A stretch of 64,000 nucleotides of DNA from Buchnera aphidicola (Acyrthosiphon lactucae) (GCF_005083565.1 NZ_CP034891.1:124001-188000), one strand, 5' to 3'; shown: positions 19,375-30,449, counted from the first letter of the stretch. Notes: generated from the sequence alone by a model not told the origin. Translations and numbers: made by a program.

Positions 19375-20003
19375 TGCACATCCAGAAAAGATAATAAAGA
19401 TATATTATATATTTTTATAATAATTCTTTTTTAAAAGAACATAATCATATAAAGAAAAAAATAATTATTGATTGCTAAACATATTATAATTTTCTTAAAA
19501 AATTTATTAAAATTATATTTTTAAATAATTTTATTTAATTTATTCTAATAGAATAATTGTAATTAGAAATATAATTTTATATTGAAAAAATTTAATAGTG
19601 ATAATATACATTAATATATTAATCAATTAAATTATAATTTTTATTAGAAATAAAAATATTTTAATTATTAAACATTTTTTATTTAAAATGGTAGCTTTGT
19701 GATAAGTATAGTAGTATCGTTAATTTTCATTATACAACTGATTTAAATGTGATAAAAATTTTTCTAATAATCTTTTTATTTAAAATTATGAAATAATGAA
19801 TTAAATATATTCGATTTATTTTTATTGATTAAAAGATGCTTTCTCAGTATTATATTGTTTTTAATATAAAAAAATTATATTTATATTAAAAATAAAAATA
19901 AATTTTATGAATAATATATTTCCATTATATTATTATTTTTATTTTTTTAAAATATATTTAAACATATTAAATAAAAATTATTTTTACAGGAAATAGATAA
20001 AAA
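19375..20003. other. Non-coding spacer glyQ-nfo, 629 bp
   Basis: This divergent spacer is the longest one without a recognisable gene remnant. Most of it is nearly pure A+T. A slightly more mixed island lies at about 19690-19850 (it contains ggtagctttgtgataagta), but I could not align either strand with a protein or fold a tRNA. It must hold promoters for glyQ (-) and nfo (+). It may be the last trace of a lost gene. Confidence 0.5.
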
Positions 20004-20852
20004 ATGAACTATATTGGTGCACATTTTAGTTCTGCTGGTGGTTTAGAAAAAACAGTTTTACGTGCTGTTCAAATCAAAGCAACAGCTTTTTCTTTTTTTA
20101 CTAGAAATCAACGCCAATGGTTTTCTCGTCCATTACTTCAAAAAGAAATAGATGATTTTAAAGAGTTGTGTATTAAATATACATTCACACCTCAACAAAT
20201 TTTACCTCATAGTAGTTATTTAATTAATTTAGGTCATCCTATCGATGATTTATTAAAAAAATCTAGAGCTTCTTTTATTAATGAAATGATGCGTTGTAGC
20301 CAACTCGGTTTAATATTTTTAAATTTTCATCCAGGTAGTCATTTAAATAGAATTAGTGAAAATTCTTGCTTATTACGAATTTCTGATTCTATTAATATAG
20401 CTTTAGAAAAAACTAAAAATGTAATTGCAGTTATAGAGAATACAGCAGGACAAGGAACTAATGTAGGATATTGTTTTGAACATTTGTCTGAAATTATTAA
20501 AAATGTTGATGATAAATCTAGAGTTGGAGTATGTATTGACACATGTCATTTATTTGCATCAGGGTATGATTTACGTACTGAGCAAGATTGTGAAAATGCA
20601 TTTGAAACATTTAATAACTTAATAGGATTGAAATATTTAAAAGGGATTCACTTAAATGATTCTAAAAGAAAACTTAATAGTCGTATTGATCGTCACGAAA
20701 GTTTAGGATTAGGTGAAATAGGAAAATTAGCTTTTCGATGGATTATAAGAAACAAAAAATTTTATAACATTCCAATGATTTTAGAAACAGTTAATTCTGC
20801 GATATGGGAAGAAGAAATTTTTTGGTTAAGATCACAAAAAAAATTTAATTAA
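20004..20852 (+). CDS. nfo: Endonuclease IV (AP endonuclease)
   Basis: Cleaves abasic sites in base-excision repair with three zinc ions. It has 282 residues against 285 in E. coli. The metal-ligand motifs of the TIM barrel are all visible in order: [56 protein letters not shown] and LETVN. A gene for DNA repair is notable in a genome family that has shed most repair functions. It is followed by rplY after 31 bases on the same strand. Confidence 0.96.
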   Translation: MNYIGAHFSSAGGLEKTVLRAVQIKATAFSFFTRNQRQWFSRPLLQKEIDDFKELCIKYTFTPQQILPHSSYLINLGHPIDDLLKKSRASFINEMMRCSQLGLIFLNFHPGSHLNRISENSCLLRISDSINIALEKTKNVIAVIENTAGQGTNVGYCFEHLSEIIKNVDDKSRVGVCIDTCHLFASGYDLRTEQDCENAFETFNNLIGLKYLKGIHLNDSKRKLNSRIDRHESLGLGEIGKLAFRWIIRNKKFYNIPMILETVNSAIWEEEIFWLRSQKKFN

Positions 20853-20883
20853 TAAAATTATTATACTAATAAGAGGTTTAAAT

Positions 20884-21171
20884 ATGTTGACGCTTCAAGT
20901 AGAAACAAGAAAAGAAAAAGGTAAAAGCTTTAGTAGAAGATTACGTATTAACAACAAATTTCCGGGAATTTTGTATGGAGTTGATAAAACTGAAATTTTA
21001 CTTATATTAGACCATAATTCTGTTTTTAATTTGCAAAAAAAAGTAGAATTTTATACAGAAAATTTTTTCTTGCTTATTAAAGATATAAAATATAAAGTTA
21101 AAGTACAGGCTATTCAACGACATTCCTTTAAATCAAAATTATTACATATTGATTTTTTATATGTTTCTTAA
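20884..21171 (+). CDS. rplY: 50S ribosomal protein L25
   Basis: Binds 5S rRNA in the central protuberance. It has 95 residues against 94 in E. coli, the short single-domain form without the CTC extension. The N-terminal tract [27 protein letters not shown] and the C-terminal [21 protein letters not shown] match the family. An aagagg ribosome-binding site precedes the ATG. It is convergent with yabI. Confidence 0.94.
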   Translation: MLTLQVETRKEKGKSFSRRLRINNKFPGILYGVDKTEILLILDHNSVFNLQKKVEFYTENFFLLIKDIKYKVKVQAIQRHSFKSKLLHIDFLYVS

Positions 21172-21179
21172 ATACATGA

Positions 21180-21215
21180 AACAAGGACTAATATTATTAG
21201 TTTTATTTGTTTTTT
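21180..21215 (+). terminator. Probable terminator of rplY
   Basis: ACTAAT (21187-21192) pairs with ATTAGT (21196-21201), with weaker outer pairing of aaacaa to ttgttt, and T-rich sequence follows to 21215. The stem is A+T-rich and marginal, but its place between two convergent genes fits. Confidence 0.5.
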
Positions 21216-21243
21216 AAAATTATAATTTTTATAACTTATTATT

Positions 21244-22020
21244 TTAATATATTCCTAATAATATCGCAGAAAAAATTTTTCTAAAAATAAACATTGTAGG
21301 ATGAAATTGTATAGCAATTAAGCTTGAAAAGCCAGATAACATAGTTAAAATTGCTAACCATCCAATTTTTTTCTTATTGAAAAAAAAATCAGTGTTATTA
21401 TTTTTATGATTTTTTCTCATTTTCCACCATTTTGATGTTAACCAAATACCTAGCCATATTAAAATTGAAATAATTAATAAAAACCACTTGAAATAACTAT
21501 TTTGAGAATTTTGAGGTATTTTAATAGCGATTCCTGCAACTATACCAGGAAAGAAATATACTGGAGGCCATAATATACATCCAATAATACTAGGAAAAAT
21601 AAATTTTTTTAATGGTAGTTTTAACATCCCAGAAACCATTGGTATTAAAGGTCTGATTGGTCCTATAAAACGTCCAATTATAATAGTAATCATGCTATGT
21701 TTATGCAATACAGATTTAGTTTTATCGAGTAATTTTTGATTTTTTTTTAAAAAATTAAAATTATAAAGCCAATTTTTAAAATACAAGCCGATATAATATG
21801 AAATCCAATCGCCTAATAAACATCCGATTGTTCCAGATATCCAAGCAGGATAAAATAATAATCTTCCATCACCTATGAATGTGCCTAATGTAGTCATTAA
21901 AATAATACCAGGAAGTAATAAGCCTACTAAAGCAAGAGATTCTAAAAAAGAAATAATACCAACTACTAAGAGAGCGTATGTGACAGATTGTGTTATAAAA
22001 GATGTTAACCAAGATTCCAT
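21244..22020 (-). CDS. yabI: YabI, DedA-family inner-membrane protein
   Basis: A DedA-family membrane protein; family members are linked to membrane lipid and proton-motive-force homeostasis, probably as lipid scramblases or transporters. It has 258 residues against 254 in E. coli YabI. Diagnostic tracts are FLESLALVGLLLPG near the N-terminus, GDWISYYIG, the FIGPIRPLIPMVSGML motif with its conserved Arg residues, and GCILWPPVYFFPGI. Four to five hydrophobic spans are visible. It is the only DedA protein in this window, and in this E. coli-like region yabI lies near surA, which supports the name. Confidence 0.92.
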   Translation of the reverse strand: MESWLTSFITQSVTYALLVVGIISFLESLALVGLLLPGIILMTTLGTFIGDGRLLFYPAWISGTIGCLLGDWISYYIGLYFKNWLYNFNFLKKNQKLLDKTKSVLHKHSMITIIIGRFIGPIRPLIPMVSGMLKLPLKKFIFPSIIGCILWPPVYFFPGIVAGIAIKIPQNSQNSYFKWFLLIISILIWLGIWLTSKWWKMRKNHKNNNTDFFFNKKKIGWLAILTMLSGFSSLIAIQFHPTMFIFRKIFSAILLGIY

Positions 22021-22231
22021 AAATTCTCATTATTTAAATTTTTTTATATTAAAACTAAATTGTTTATAAAATATTTTATACTTTATATTTTTTTTAAAAT
22101 AACCTCAAGAAAATATTGTAAATTTTTTTAAACATTTTGAAATTAAAATAATAAAAAAATATTTCTTATTATATAAATAATAAAAAAATATTTTAGTACA
22201 AAAAAACTTACTCATAAAAAGAAGAATTGTA

Positions 22232-23509
22232 ATGAAAGTATGTATTTTAGTAATTTTTTATATTTTTACTGGTATTTTCTATGTTTTTGCTAAAGATATT
22301 AACGTAGATAATATTACAGCTATTGTTAATGATCAAATTATATTAAGTAGCGATGTAAATAATCTTCTTTTTTTTCTAAAAAAAGAAGGTAAAAATTTTC
22401 GAACTCCTTTAAGAAGTAATTTTTTAAAAGAAAAAGCAATTCAAAAATTAATTGTAGATTCTTTAATATTACAAGAAGCAAATAGAATGAATATTAGAGT
22501 TACTCCAGAACAGATTGATGTTGTAATTAAAAATATTGCTCGTAAAAAAAATATTAGTTTTGATAAGTTAAAAAATTATATTTTACTTCATAATCTTAAT
22601 AATAATTATATAAAGAATATTGAAAAATTATTAAAAATTAAGATAATGCAAGATTATGAACTTCATAAACGTATTCATGTTCCAGAACAAGAAGTTAATT
22701 TTATTTTTAACAAACTTGTAAAAAATAAAAAAAAATTTCAAAAGATAAATTTAAGCTACATTTTATTGCCTTCTTTAAAAAAAGATTCTAATGATACTAT
22801 GAGAAATAGAAAAAAAATAGCAGAAGATATCGTAAATAAACTTGAAAAAGGTTATGATTTTGAAAAACTACTTATAGATTGTAAAAAAGATAAATCTATT
22901 TTTTTAATAAAAAAAATGTTTTGGATGCATTATTCAGATATAAAAAAAAATTTTTCTGAAACTTTAAATATTTTTAAAAAAGGACAGATTTTAGGGCCTT
23001 TATTAGGAGATAAGGGGTTTTATATTTTAAGAGTTAATGATATTTATAACAATAAAGAAAATATTAAAACCGAATTTTACATGCAGCACTGTTTAATAAA
23101 GCCTACGATTATTTTAACAGATCAAGAATCGAAAAAGAATATTTTTAAAATATATAAAAATATCAAAAAAGGAATTTATAGTTTTGATGATGCAGTTAAA
23201 AATTTATCTCATGATTCCTATTCATCTAATAAAAAAGGTAATTTAGGATGGATTTCAAAAGAGTTATTTAATTTCAATTTTGATAAAAATTTTTTTTATT
23301 TAAAAAATAACCAAATAAGTAAGCCTATTAAATCTAATTTTGGATGGCATATTTTTAAAGTATTAGATAAACGTCAAGTAGATTATTTTTATAACTTGAA
23401 AAAAAAACAAGCTTATAATATTTTATTCAATAAAAGAATAATGCTAGAAAAGAATAATTGGATAGAAGAACTTAAAAATACTGCTTATATAAAAATTATA
23501 AGATCATAA
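22232..23509 (+). CDS. surA: Periplasmic chaperone / peptidyl-prolyl isomerase SurA
   Basis: Escorts outer-membrane beta-barrel proteins through the periplasm. It has 425 residues against 428 in E. coli. A signal peptide is visible (MKVCILVIFYIFTGIFYVFA, cleavage after about residue 20), then the N-terminal chaperone domain (DNITAIVNDQIILSSDV), two parvulin-like domains (about 170-270 and 280-385; the second with GNLGWISKELF and SNFGWHIFKV) and a short C-terminal helix. It is very lysine-rich compared with E. coli. It is followed by ksgA after 50 bases; E. coli pdxA, which lies between them, is gone without trace. Confidence 0.94.
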   Translation: MKVCILVIFYIFTGIFYVFAKDINVDNITAIVNDQIILSSDVNNLLFFLKKEGKNFRTPLRSNFLKEKAIQKLIVDSLILQEANRMNIRVTPEQIDVVIKNIARKKNISFDKLKNYILLHNLNNNYIKNIEKLLKIKIMQDYELHKRIHVPEQEVNFIFNKLVKNKKKFQKINLSYILLPSLKKDSNDTMRNRKKIAEDIVNKLEKGYDFEKLLIDCKKDKSIFLIKKMFWMHYSDIKKNFSETLNIFKKGQILGPLLGDKGFYILRVNDIYNNKENIKTEFYMQHCLIKPTIILTDQESKKNIFKIYKNIKKGIYSFDDAVKNLSHDSYSSNKKGNLGWISKELFNFNFDKNFFYLKNNQISKPIKSNFGWHIFKVLDKRQVDYFYNLKKKQAYNILFNKRIMLEKNNWIEELKNTAYIKIIRS

Positions 23510-23559
23510 ATATATTTTCTTCGATAAAATTTAAACATTAAATAATTAATTATAAATTT

Positions 23560-24384
23560 ATGATTATAAAACATTCTCAAAGACATATTCCCCTAAAAAG
23601 ATATGGACAAAATTTTCTTGTCAATAAAAATACTATTCAAGATATTGTTAAAATAATTAACCCGAATATAAAACAAATATTAGTAGAAATTGGACCAGGA
23701 TTAGGTGCATTAACGAAATCAATGTGTCAATTTTTAGAAAAATTAATTGTTATTGAAGTAGATCCTAATTTATTACTTTTATTAAAAAAACGTTCATTTT
23801 ATTCAAAATTAATAGTCTTTTGCCAAGATGCTCTACGTTTTAATTTTATAGATTTATTTCATAAAAAAAATCAATTAATTCGTATTTTTGGAAACTTACC
23901 ATATAATATCTCTACATCTTTAATTATTTTATTATTTAAACAAATTCAAGTTATTCAAGATATGAATTTTATGTTGCAAAAAGAAGTTGCTGAGAGACTA
24001 ATTTCGATTCCTGGAAATAAATCTTATGGTCGTTTAAGCATTATATCTCAATATTATTGTAATATTAAAATATTATTAAATGTTATACCTGAAGACTTTA
24101 GACCTATTCCGAAAGTTCATTCTGTTTTTATTAATTTAACTCCTCATACCAATTCTCCTTATTTTGTTCATGATATAAATATTTTAAGTTATATTACGAA
24201 AAATGCTTTTCAGAACAGAAGAAAAATTTTGCGTCATAGTTTAAAAAATTTTTTTTCTAAAAAAGAATTGCTTCAATTAGAAATTAATCCAAATTTACGA
24301 GCTGAAAATATTTCTATTTTTCAGTATTGTCAATTATCTAATTATTTATATAAAAAATTAAATACTACTTTAAAAACAAACTAA
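23560..24384 (+). CDS. ksgA: 16S rRNA dimethyladenosine transferase KsgA (RsmA)
   Basis: Dimethylates two adenosines near the 3' end of 16S rRNA (A1518 and A1519 in E. coli) and acts as a late 30S assembly checkpoint. It has 274 residues against 273 in E. coli. The SAM motif VEIGPGLGALT (about 42-52) and the catalytic NLPYNIS (112-118) are intact, and the C-terminal tract NAFQNRRKILRHSLKN is characteristic. It sits in the conserved surA-ksgA-apaH order with apaG and pdxA missing. I see no clear Shine-Dalgarno before the ATG. Confidence 0.95.
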   Translation: MIIKHSQRHIPLKRYGQNFLVNKNTIQDIVKIINPNIKQILVEIGPGLGALTKSMCQFLEKLIVIEVDPNLLLLLKKRSFYSKLIVFCQDALRFNFIDLFHKKNQLIRIFGNLPYNISTSLIILLFKQIQVIQDMNFMLQKEVAERLISIPGNKSYGRLSIISQYYCNIKILLNVIPEDFRPIPKVHSVFINLTPHTNSPYFVHDINILSYITKNAFQNRRKILRHSLKNFFSKKELLQLEINPNLRAENISIFQYCQLSNYLYKKLNTTLKTN

Positions 24385-24423
24385 ATTAATTTTTTTATAT
24401 TTATTAAAAAGGCAATATAATAC

Positions 24424-25239
24424 ATGAGTACTTATTTTTTAAGTGATATACACGGTTGTTATAAAGAATTTAGAATGCTTTTAGAAAAATCAGATTTTGA
24501 TGATAAAAAAGATTATTTATGGATTGCAGGTGATTTAGTATCTAGAGGTCCTGATTCTCTTAATGTTGTAAGATATCTTTATTCATTAAAAAATAGAGTA
24601 AAAATAGTACTAGGCAATCATGATATAAATTTAATTGCAGTATATTCTGGTATAAAAGAAAATAAAAAAGAAAATTATTTTAATGAATTTCTTTCTTCAT
24701 CAGATAGATTTGAATTGATAAATTGGCTTCGTTGTCAATCTCTTTTAAAAGTTGATGAAAAACGTAAAATTATTATGTCACATGCTGGAATTAGTCCACA
24801 ATGGGATATTGATACAGCGAAAATTTGTGCATTAGAAATTGAGGATTTTTTATCTCATGAAAATTATTCTTTATTTCTAAAAGAGATGTATGATAATAAT
24901 ATAAATTTTTGGGAATTAAAATTGAATCAATTAGATAGATTACGATATGCTATAAATTCTTTTACAAGAATGAGATATTGTTATCCTGATTGTCGATTAA
25001 ATATGTTTCATAAACAATCTCCTAATTTTGTCAAATATCCTTTACGACCATGGTTTTTAATGCCATCTAAGATTCCAAAAGTTTATTCTATTTTTTTTGG
25101 ACACTGGTCTTCTTTAAAAGGCACTTATATACCTGAACCTTTTTTCTCATTAGATGGTGGTTGTTGTTGGGGAGAAGAATTAATTATGTTAAGATGGGAA
25201 GACAAAAAGTGGTTTTCACAGCCTTTTTTATTAAAATAG
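24424..25239 (+). CDS. apaH: Diadenosine tetraphosphatase ApaH
   Basis: Symmetrically hydrolyses Ap4A to two ADP and decaps NpnN-capped RNA in E. coli. It has 271 residues against 280. The calcineurin-like metallophosphatase motifs are in order: SDIHGCYKEF (7-16), GDLVSRGPDS, LGNHD, SHAGISPQW and FGHWSSLKG. aaaaggc lies upstream of the ATG. E. coli apaG, between ksgA and apaH, is absent. It is convergent with folA, 35 bases away, with a palindrome across its stop codon. Confidence 0.95.
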   Translation: MSTYFLSDIHGCYKEFRMLLEKSDFDDKKDYLWIAGDLVSRGPDSLNVVRYLYSLKNRVKIVLGNHDINLIAVYSGIKENKKENYFNEFLSSSDRFELINWLRCQSLLKVDEKRKIIMSHAGISPQWDIDTAKICALEIEDFLSHENYSLFLKEMYDNNINFWELKLNQLDRLRYAINSFTRMRYCYPDCRLNMFHKQSPNFVKYPLRPWFLMPSKIPKVYSIFFGHWSSLKGTYIPEPFFSLDGGCCWGEELIMLRWEDKKWFSQPFLLK

Positions 25240-25255
25240 TTTATATAAACTATTT
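25234..25255. terminator. 22-bp perfect palindrome between apaH and folA
   Basis: AAATAGTTTAT and its exact complement meet at 25244/25245. It spans the apaH stop codon (25237-25239) and lies between convergent genes, so it could be a weak bidirectional terminator. It is entirely A+T-rich apart from two G:C pairs and has no T-run, so the call is tentative. Confidence 0.4.
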
Positions 25256-25274
25256 ATGTTAGAAAATTTTTATT

Positions 25275-25757
25275 TTATCTTGACAAAATTTCAAAAGTAT
25301 AATTGTATTGGTTTAATTTATTTTTAATATTTTTTTTTTGAAATAATACCTTCCAAGATGAATATAATTTATATTGAGGAAAATAAGAATCACCAATAAT
25401 ATCAGTATCTATGTGAGTCAAATATAATTTATTAGCATAAAATAACATTTTTTTATATATTTTAGCTCCTCCAATAACCATAATTTCTTTATTATACTGT
25501 GCAGAAATAATTGCATTAGATATTGAGTTCACCCAAATTACACCTTCTTCTTTAATTTCATTACTACTAATTACTATATTTGTACGCATTGGTAAAGGTT
25601 TTTTAATAGATTCCCAAGTTAAACGGCCCATAATTATGTTTTTATTGATAGTTCGTTTTTTAAACCATTTTAAATCTTCTGGAACATGCCAAGGAATTTT
25701 ATTCTTGTTTCCAATAACTAAGTTATTAGATATAGCTGCAATCAAACTTATATTCAT
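25275..25757 (-). CDS. folA: Dihydrofolate reductase
   Basis: Reduces dihydrofolate to tetrahydrofolate with NADPH. It has 160 residues against 159 in E. coli. The N-terminus ISLIAAISNNLVIGNKNKIPW matches, and the catalytic acid is Asp28 (E. coli Asp27) in PEDLKWFK. The NADPH-binding IMGRLTWESI and the GGAKIYKKML tract are present. In E. coli folA also lies next to apaH. It is probably transcribed alone; the preceding gene on this strand, carB, ends 84 bases upstream of its start. Confidence 0.95.
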   Translation of the reverse strand: MNISLIAAISNNLVIGNKNKIPWHVPEDLKWFKKRTINKNIIMGRLTWESIKKPLPMRTNIVISSNEIKEEGVIWVNSISNAIISAQYNKEIMVIGGAKIYKKMLFYANKLYLTHIDTDIIGDSYFPQYKLYSSWKVLFQKKNIKNKLNQYNYTFEILSR

Positions 25758-25840
25758 GTAAAAAATATAACCTTTATATTAATTATAAATATGTTTCACA
25801 ACATATTTATAAATATTTACTAAATTATAGTGTAAGTGAA

Positions 25841-28800
25841 TTATTTTTTCTTGTAAAATAATTTTATTTTTTTATGCATCTCTTGTAGAGACTTAATATT
25901 TTTTATTGGGTTTTCATTTAACGCCATAACAGTTGCAAAAGCTCCATTAACTGTTGTATCATAGTGTACTTTATATTGAAGAGCACTACGACATATTAAT
26001 TTTGAATCTTTTATCCCTTGATGAGAAGATGTAGTATTAACAATATAAGAATATTCTCCATTTTTTAAACGATCTTGTATATGAGGACGTCCTTCATGTA
26101 CTTTATTTACTAGTCTAGATGAAATTCCAGATTTTCTTAAAGCTATAGACGTGCCCTTAGTTGCATCTATTTTAAATCCTATTTTTTTCAACTTAACAGC
26201 TAAATTTACAATATTATTTTTATCATCATCTCTTACTGAAAGAAGAATACGACCTGATTTTTTCATATTTGTATGAGCACCTAACATAGCTTTAGAAAAA
26301 GCTTCTGAAAAATTTTTTCCCATTCCCATTACTTCTCCTGTAGAACGCATTTCTGGACCTAGTATAGGATCAACACCTTGAAATTTGTCAAATGGAAGAA
26401 CGGCTTCTTTTACTGAGAAATATGGCGGAATTATTTCTTTAATAAAACCTTGTTCTAATAATGTTTTTCCATACATTACTCGAGCAGAAATTTTTGCTAA
26501 TGCAAGACCTGTTGCTTTTGAAATAAATGGAACTGTTCGTGCTGCTCTTGGATTTACTTCAATAATATAGATTATATTTCTTTTGATAGCAAATTGTACA
26601 TTCATTAACCCTTTTACAGATAATTCAAAAGCTAATTTTGTTACTTGTTTTCTAATTTCATTTTGTACTTTATTAGTTAAAGTATAAACTGGTAATGAGC
26701 ATGCAGAATCACCGGAATGAACTCCAGCTTGTTCGATATGTTCCATGATGCCTCCAATTAAAACTGTTTTTCCATCACAGACAGCATCTACATCTACTTC
26801 TGTTGCATAATTTAAATATTGATCTAATAAAATAGGAGTAGTATTATTTTCTTTCAATACTGTTTTAAAATAATTTTTTAAACCGTATTGTTCATAAACA
26901 ATTTCCATTGCTCTACCACCTAAAACATAAGATGGTCGTACCATTATTGGATAGCCAATTATTTCAGCTTGTTTATAAGCTTCATCTAAAGTTAAGACAG
27001 TTGCATTTAAAGGCTGTTGTAATTTTAATTTAGTAACAATTTTTTGAAAACGATCGCGATCTTCTGCTTTATCAATAGAATCCGGACTTGTACCTATTAT
27101 AGGAACACCTTCTTTTTCAAATTCACGTGCTAATTTTAATGGAGTTTGTCCTCCATATTGAATAATAATACCTCTAGGTTTTTCTATTCTAACTATTTCT
27201 AAAACGTTTTCTAATGTAATTGGTTCAAAGTATAGTCTATCTGAAATATCATAATCAGTAGATACGGTTTCTGGATTACAGTTAATCATAATTGCTTCAA
27301 AACCGTCTTCTCGTAAAGCTTGAGCAGCATGTACGCAGCAATAATCAAACTCTATACCTTGTCCTATTCTATTAGGGCCACCACCTAATATAATAATTTT
27401 TTTGTTATTTTTATTTGGATACGATTCGCATTCATCTTCCCATGTTGAATACATATATGCTGTTTCAGTTGAAAATTCAGCTGAACATGTATCAATTCTT
27501 TTATAAACAGGATGTAAATTTAGCTTATAACGTAGTTCTCTTATTTGACTTTCATTTTTCTGAGTTAATATTGCAATGCGTTGATCAGAAAAACCTTTTC
27601 TTTTAATTAAATAAAAGAAATCATATTTTAATCCAAGAAATCCGTTTTTTATAATTTTGTTCTCTAATTGAATAATTTCTTCAATTTGAACAAGAAACCA
27701 TGGATCAATTGATGTTAAATTAAATACATCATTTACAGACATACCAGATCGAAATGCATCACCTATATACCAAATACGTTCAGAACCAGCATCTTTTAAT
27801 TCACGTCTAATTTTAATTAAATATTCTGGATCAAGATGAGATATTTTAGAATCAAAACCACTGACACCTAATTCTAAACCACGAATAGCTTTTTGTATAG
27901 ATTCTTGGAAAGTACGACCAATTGCCATTACTTCTCCAACAGATTTCATTTGTGTAGTTAGTCTATCATCACATCCCGGAAATTTTTCAAAATTAAATCT
28001 AGGAATTTTAGTTACTATATAATCTATTGATGGTTCAAATGATGCAGTAGTATTCATTCCTGTTATGTCATTTGTAAGTTCGTCTAGTGTATATCCAATA
28101 GCTAATTTAGCTGCAATTTTTGCAATAGGAAATCCTGTAGCTTTTGATGCTAGAGCAGAAGAACGAGAAACTCTAGGATTCATTTCAATAACAATCATTC
28201 GACCATTTTTTGGATTAATTGCAAATTGCACATTAGAACCACCTGTTTCTACACCTATTTCTCGTAAAATTGCCATAGATGCATTTCTCATAACTTGATA
28301 TTCTTTATCAGTAAGAGTTTGTGCGGGTGCTACAGTAATTGAATCACCTGTATGAATACCCATAGGATCTAAATTTTCGATGGAACAAACGATGATACAA
28401 TTATCATTTCTATCTCGTACGACTTCCATTTCATACTCTTTCCAACCAATAAGTGATTCGTCAATTAGAAGTTCTGTATTAGGAGATAATTTAAGTCCTC
28501 TTTCGCATATTTTTTCAAATTCTTCATGGTTATAAGCAATACCTCCTCCATGTCCGCCCATAGTAAAAGAAGGACGAATAATACAGGGAAAACCTACATC
28601 ATTTAGAACTAAAAATGCTTCTTGAATATTATGTGCAATACCACATTTTGCAGTTTCTAAATTTAATTTTTTCATTGAATGTTCAAATAATTTTCTATTT
28701 TCAGCTTTTTTTATTGCATTAACTGTTGCGCCTATTATTTTAACACCATGTGTCTTTAAAACTCCTTTTTGATCTAATTTTAAAGCACAGTTTAAAGCTG

Positions 28801-29080
28801 TTTGACCTCCCATAGTAGGAAGCAGTGCATCTGGTTTTTCTTTTTGAATAATTTTTTCTACTATTTTCCAATGAATTGGTTCAATATATGTAGAATCAGC
28901 CATACAAGGATCTGTCATAATAGTTGCAGGATTAGAATTTACAAGAATTATTTTATATCCTTCTTCTTTTAAAGCTTTACAAGCTTGTGCGCCTGAATAG
29001 TCGAATTCACATGCTTGTCCAATTACTATTGGACCTGCACCAAGAATTAAAATTGATTTTATATCAGTAGATTTAGGCAT
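25841..29080 (-). CDS. carB: Carbamoyl-phosphate synthase large subunit
   Basis: Makes carbamoyl phosphate from bicarbonate, ammonia (channelled from CarA) and two ATP, for arginine and pyrimidine synthesis. It has 1079 residues against 1073 in E. coli. Two homologous ATP-grasp halves are visible ([17 protein letters not shown] near residue 14 and [17 protein letters not shown] near residue 566), each followed by its FTMGGHGGG or YVLGGRAME loop. The C-terminal MGS-like allosteric domain starts at about 940. All synthetic motifs look intact. It is cotranscribed with carA (17-base gap). The product supports arginine supply to the host. Confidence 0.97.
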   Translation of the reverse strand: MPKSTDIKSILILGAGPIVIGQACEFDYSGAQACKALKEEGYKIILVNSNPATIMTDPCMADSTYIEPIHWKIVEKIIQKEKPDALLPTMGGQTALNCALKLDQKGVLKTHGVKIIGATVNAIKKAENRKLFEHSMKKLNLETAKCGIAHNIQEAFLVLNDVGFPCIIRPSFTMGGHGGGIAYNHEEFEKICERGLKLSPNTELLIDESLIGWKEYEMEVVRDRNDNCIIVCSIENLDPMGIHTGDSITVAPAQTLTDKEYQVMRNASMAILREIGVETGGSNVQFAINPKNGRMIVIEMNPRVSRSSALASKATGFPIAKIAAKLAIGYTLDELTNDITGMNTTASFEPSIDYIVTKIPRFNFEKFPGCDDRLTTQMKSVGEVMAIGRTFQESIQKAIRGLELGVSGFDSKISHLDPEYLIKIRRELKDAGSERIWYIGDAFRSGMSVNDVFNLTSIDPWFLVQIEEIIQLENKIIKNGFLGLKYDFFYLIKRKGFSDQRIAILTQKNESQIRELRYKLNLHPVYKRIDTCSAEFSTETAYMYSTWEDECESYPNKNNKKIIILGGGPNRIGQGIEFDYCCVHAAQALREDGFEAIMINCNPETVSTDYDISDRLYFEPITLENVLEIVRIEKPRGIIIQYGGQTPLKLAREFEKEGVPIIGTSPDSIDKAEDRDRFQKIVTKLKLQQPLNATVLTLDEAYKQAEIIGYPIMVRPSYVLGGRAMEIVYEQYGLKNYFKTVLKENNTTPILLDQYLNYATEVDVDAVCDGKTVLIGGIMEHIEQAGVHSGDSACSLPVYTLTNKVQNEIRKQVTKLAFELSVKGLMNVQFAIKRNIIYIIEVNPRAARTVPFISKATGLALAKISARVMYGKTLLEQGFIKEIIPPYFSVKEAVLPFDKFQGVDPILGPEMRSTGEVMGMGKNFSEAFSKAMLGAHTNMKKSGRILLSVRDDDKNNIVNLAVKLKKIGFKIDATKGTSIALRKSGISSRLVNKVHEGRPHIQDRLKNGEYSYIVNTTSSHQGIKDSKLICRSALQYKVHYDTTVNGAFATVMALNENPIKNIKSLQEMHKKIKLFYKKK

Positions 29081-29097
29081 TTTTTTTCCCTAATTAA

Positions 29098-30246
29098 TTA
29101 CTGAGTTTTATTTTTTTGGTGAATAATTAATTTAATGAAGTGATCAAATAAAGATGAGGCGTCATGTGGTCCAGGGCTTGCTTCCGGGTGACCTTGAAAA
29201 CTAAAAGCTAATTTATTAGTTAAAGATAGTCCTTGTAATGTGCCATCAAAAAGAGAACTATGTGTGATTTCTATATTTTGTGGCATATTTTTAGTATCTA
29301 CAGTAAAACTATGATTTTGAGATGTAATAATAACTCGGTTATTTTTAATATCTTTAACAGGATGATTAGCTCCATGATGACCAAATTTCATTTTTATAAT
29401 TTTGGCTCCACTTGCTAAGGCAAGTAACTGATGTCCTAAGCATATTCCAAAAATAGGAATGTTGGTTTTTAAAAAATGTTTAATAGCATGAATGGCATAA
29501 TGACATGGTCTAGGATCTCCTGGTCCATTAGATAAAAAGATTCCATCAGGGTATAAATTTAACGCTATTTTTGGATCAGTTGTAGCTGGAACAACAGTTA
29601 AATAGCATCCTCTATCTACAAGCATACGCAGTATATTTCTTTTAACTCCAAAGTCATATACAACAACATGAAATAAAAATTTTTGTTTTTTAATAGAAAT
29701 AGTATTTTTTTTATCAAAAGTAAAACTACCTTGTTTCCAATTATAAATAGATCTAGTAGATACTTCTTTTGCTAAATCTAAACCTTGTAAACTGAAGAAT
29801 TTTTTAGCTTTTTTATACGCTATAGTATAATTTTGTTTTTTATCTTCTATAATACATCCATTTTGTGAACCTTTTGTACGTAAAATACGTGTTAATTTTC
29901 TTGTATCAATATCAGATATTGCAACAATATTATTTTCTTTTAAATAAGAAGATAAATTTTTTTGATTGCGGTAATTACTTGAAATTATTGATAAATCACG
30001 GATAATAAGACCCTTTAAATAAATTTTAGATGATTCTTCATCATGAGAATTTGTTCCAACATTGCCAATATGGGGATGTGTTAATGTCACAATTTGATGT
30101 GAATAAGAAGGATCAGTAATTATTTCTTGGTAACCAGTTATTGATGTATTAAAAACAACTTCTCCTACGGTTACTCCTTTAGCTCCAATAGCTCGTCCAT
30201 GAAATTTAGTTCCATCTTCTAAAACCAGTACTGCTAATTGGCTCAA
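29098..30246 (-). CDS. carA: Carbamoyl-phosphate synthase small subunit (probable UUG start)
   Basis: The glutaminase subunit that delivers ammonia to CarB. From TTG at 30246 the product is 382 residues, exactly the E. coli length and colinear from residue 1 ([21 protein letters not shown]). The catalytic triad is present: Cys269 in [16 protein letters not shown], and His353 and Glu355 in [13 protein letters not shown]. An ATG four codons upstream (30258) is in frame, but it lies on top of the GGAGG sequence (30252-30256) that is correctly placed for the TTG. As I recall, E. coli carA also starts at UUG. I see no arginine- or pyrimidine-responsive operator in the A+T-rich leader. Confidence 0.95.
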   Translation of the reverse strand: MSQLAVLVLEDGTKFHGRAIGAKGVTVGEVVFNTSITGYQEIITDPSYSHQIVTLTHPHIGNVGTNSHDEESSKIYLKGLIIRDLSIISSNYRNQKNLSSYLKENNIVAISDIDTRKLTRILRTKGSQNGCIIEDKKQNYTIAYKKAKKFFSLQGLDLAKEVSTRSIYNWKQGSFTFDKKNTISIKKQKFLFHVVVYDFGVKRNILRMLVDRGCYLTVVPATTDPKIALNLYPDGIFLSNGPGDPRPCHYAIHAIKHFLKTNIPIFGICLGHQLLALASGAKIIKMKFGHHGANHPVKDIKNNRVIITSQNHSFTVDTKNMPQNIEITHSSLFDGTLQGLSLTNKLAFSFQGHPEASPGPHDASSLFDHFIKLIIHQKNKTQ

Positions 30247-30256
30247 AACATCCTCC
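30244..30256 (-). promoter_or_regulatory. Shine-Dalgarno and UUG start codon of carA
   Basis: On the minus strand GGAGG (30252-30256) is followed after five bases by TTG (30244-30246). The alternative ATG at 30256-30258 overlaps this GGAGG and has only A/T sequence before it. This site decides the start of carA. Confidence 0.75.
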
Positions 30257-30401
30257 ATTTAAAAGACACTTTTTTAATGTGTGAATTTTTATTACTATTG
30301 TACTAATTGCGTTTTATTTTAACTAAAATTAATATTTTTGTCTATTATCATGATAAAAATTTATATTTATTTAAAAAAAATATATTGAAATTAATATTTC
30401 A

Positions 30402-30449
30402 TAGATTTAATTATAATTATATATTTAGATTTAATTATAATTATATATT
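30402..30449. repeat. Perfect 24-bp tandem duplication upstream of carA
   Basis: The 24-base unit beginning tagatttaattataattata occurs twice in direct succession (30402-30425 and 30426-30449) between dapB and carA. It looks like a recent slippage duplication. Each unit also contains an attataat-like self-complementary core. No regulatory role can be shown. Confidence 0.75.

Noticed and set aside
28065..28298. A 77-codon open frame opposite carB
   Set aside because: Antisense to an ATP-grasp domain with no start signal; the same applies to the frames at 26385-26570 and 27415-27606.
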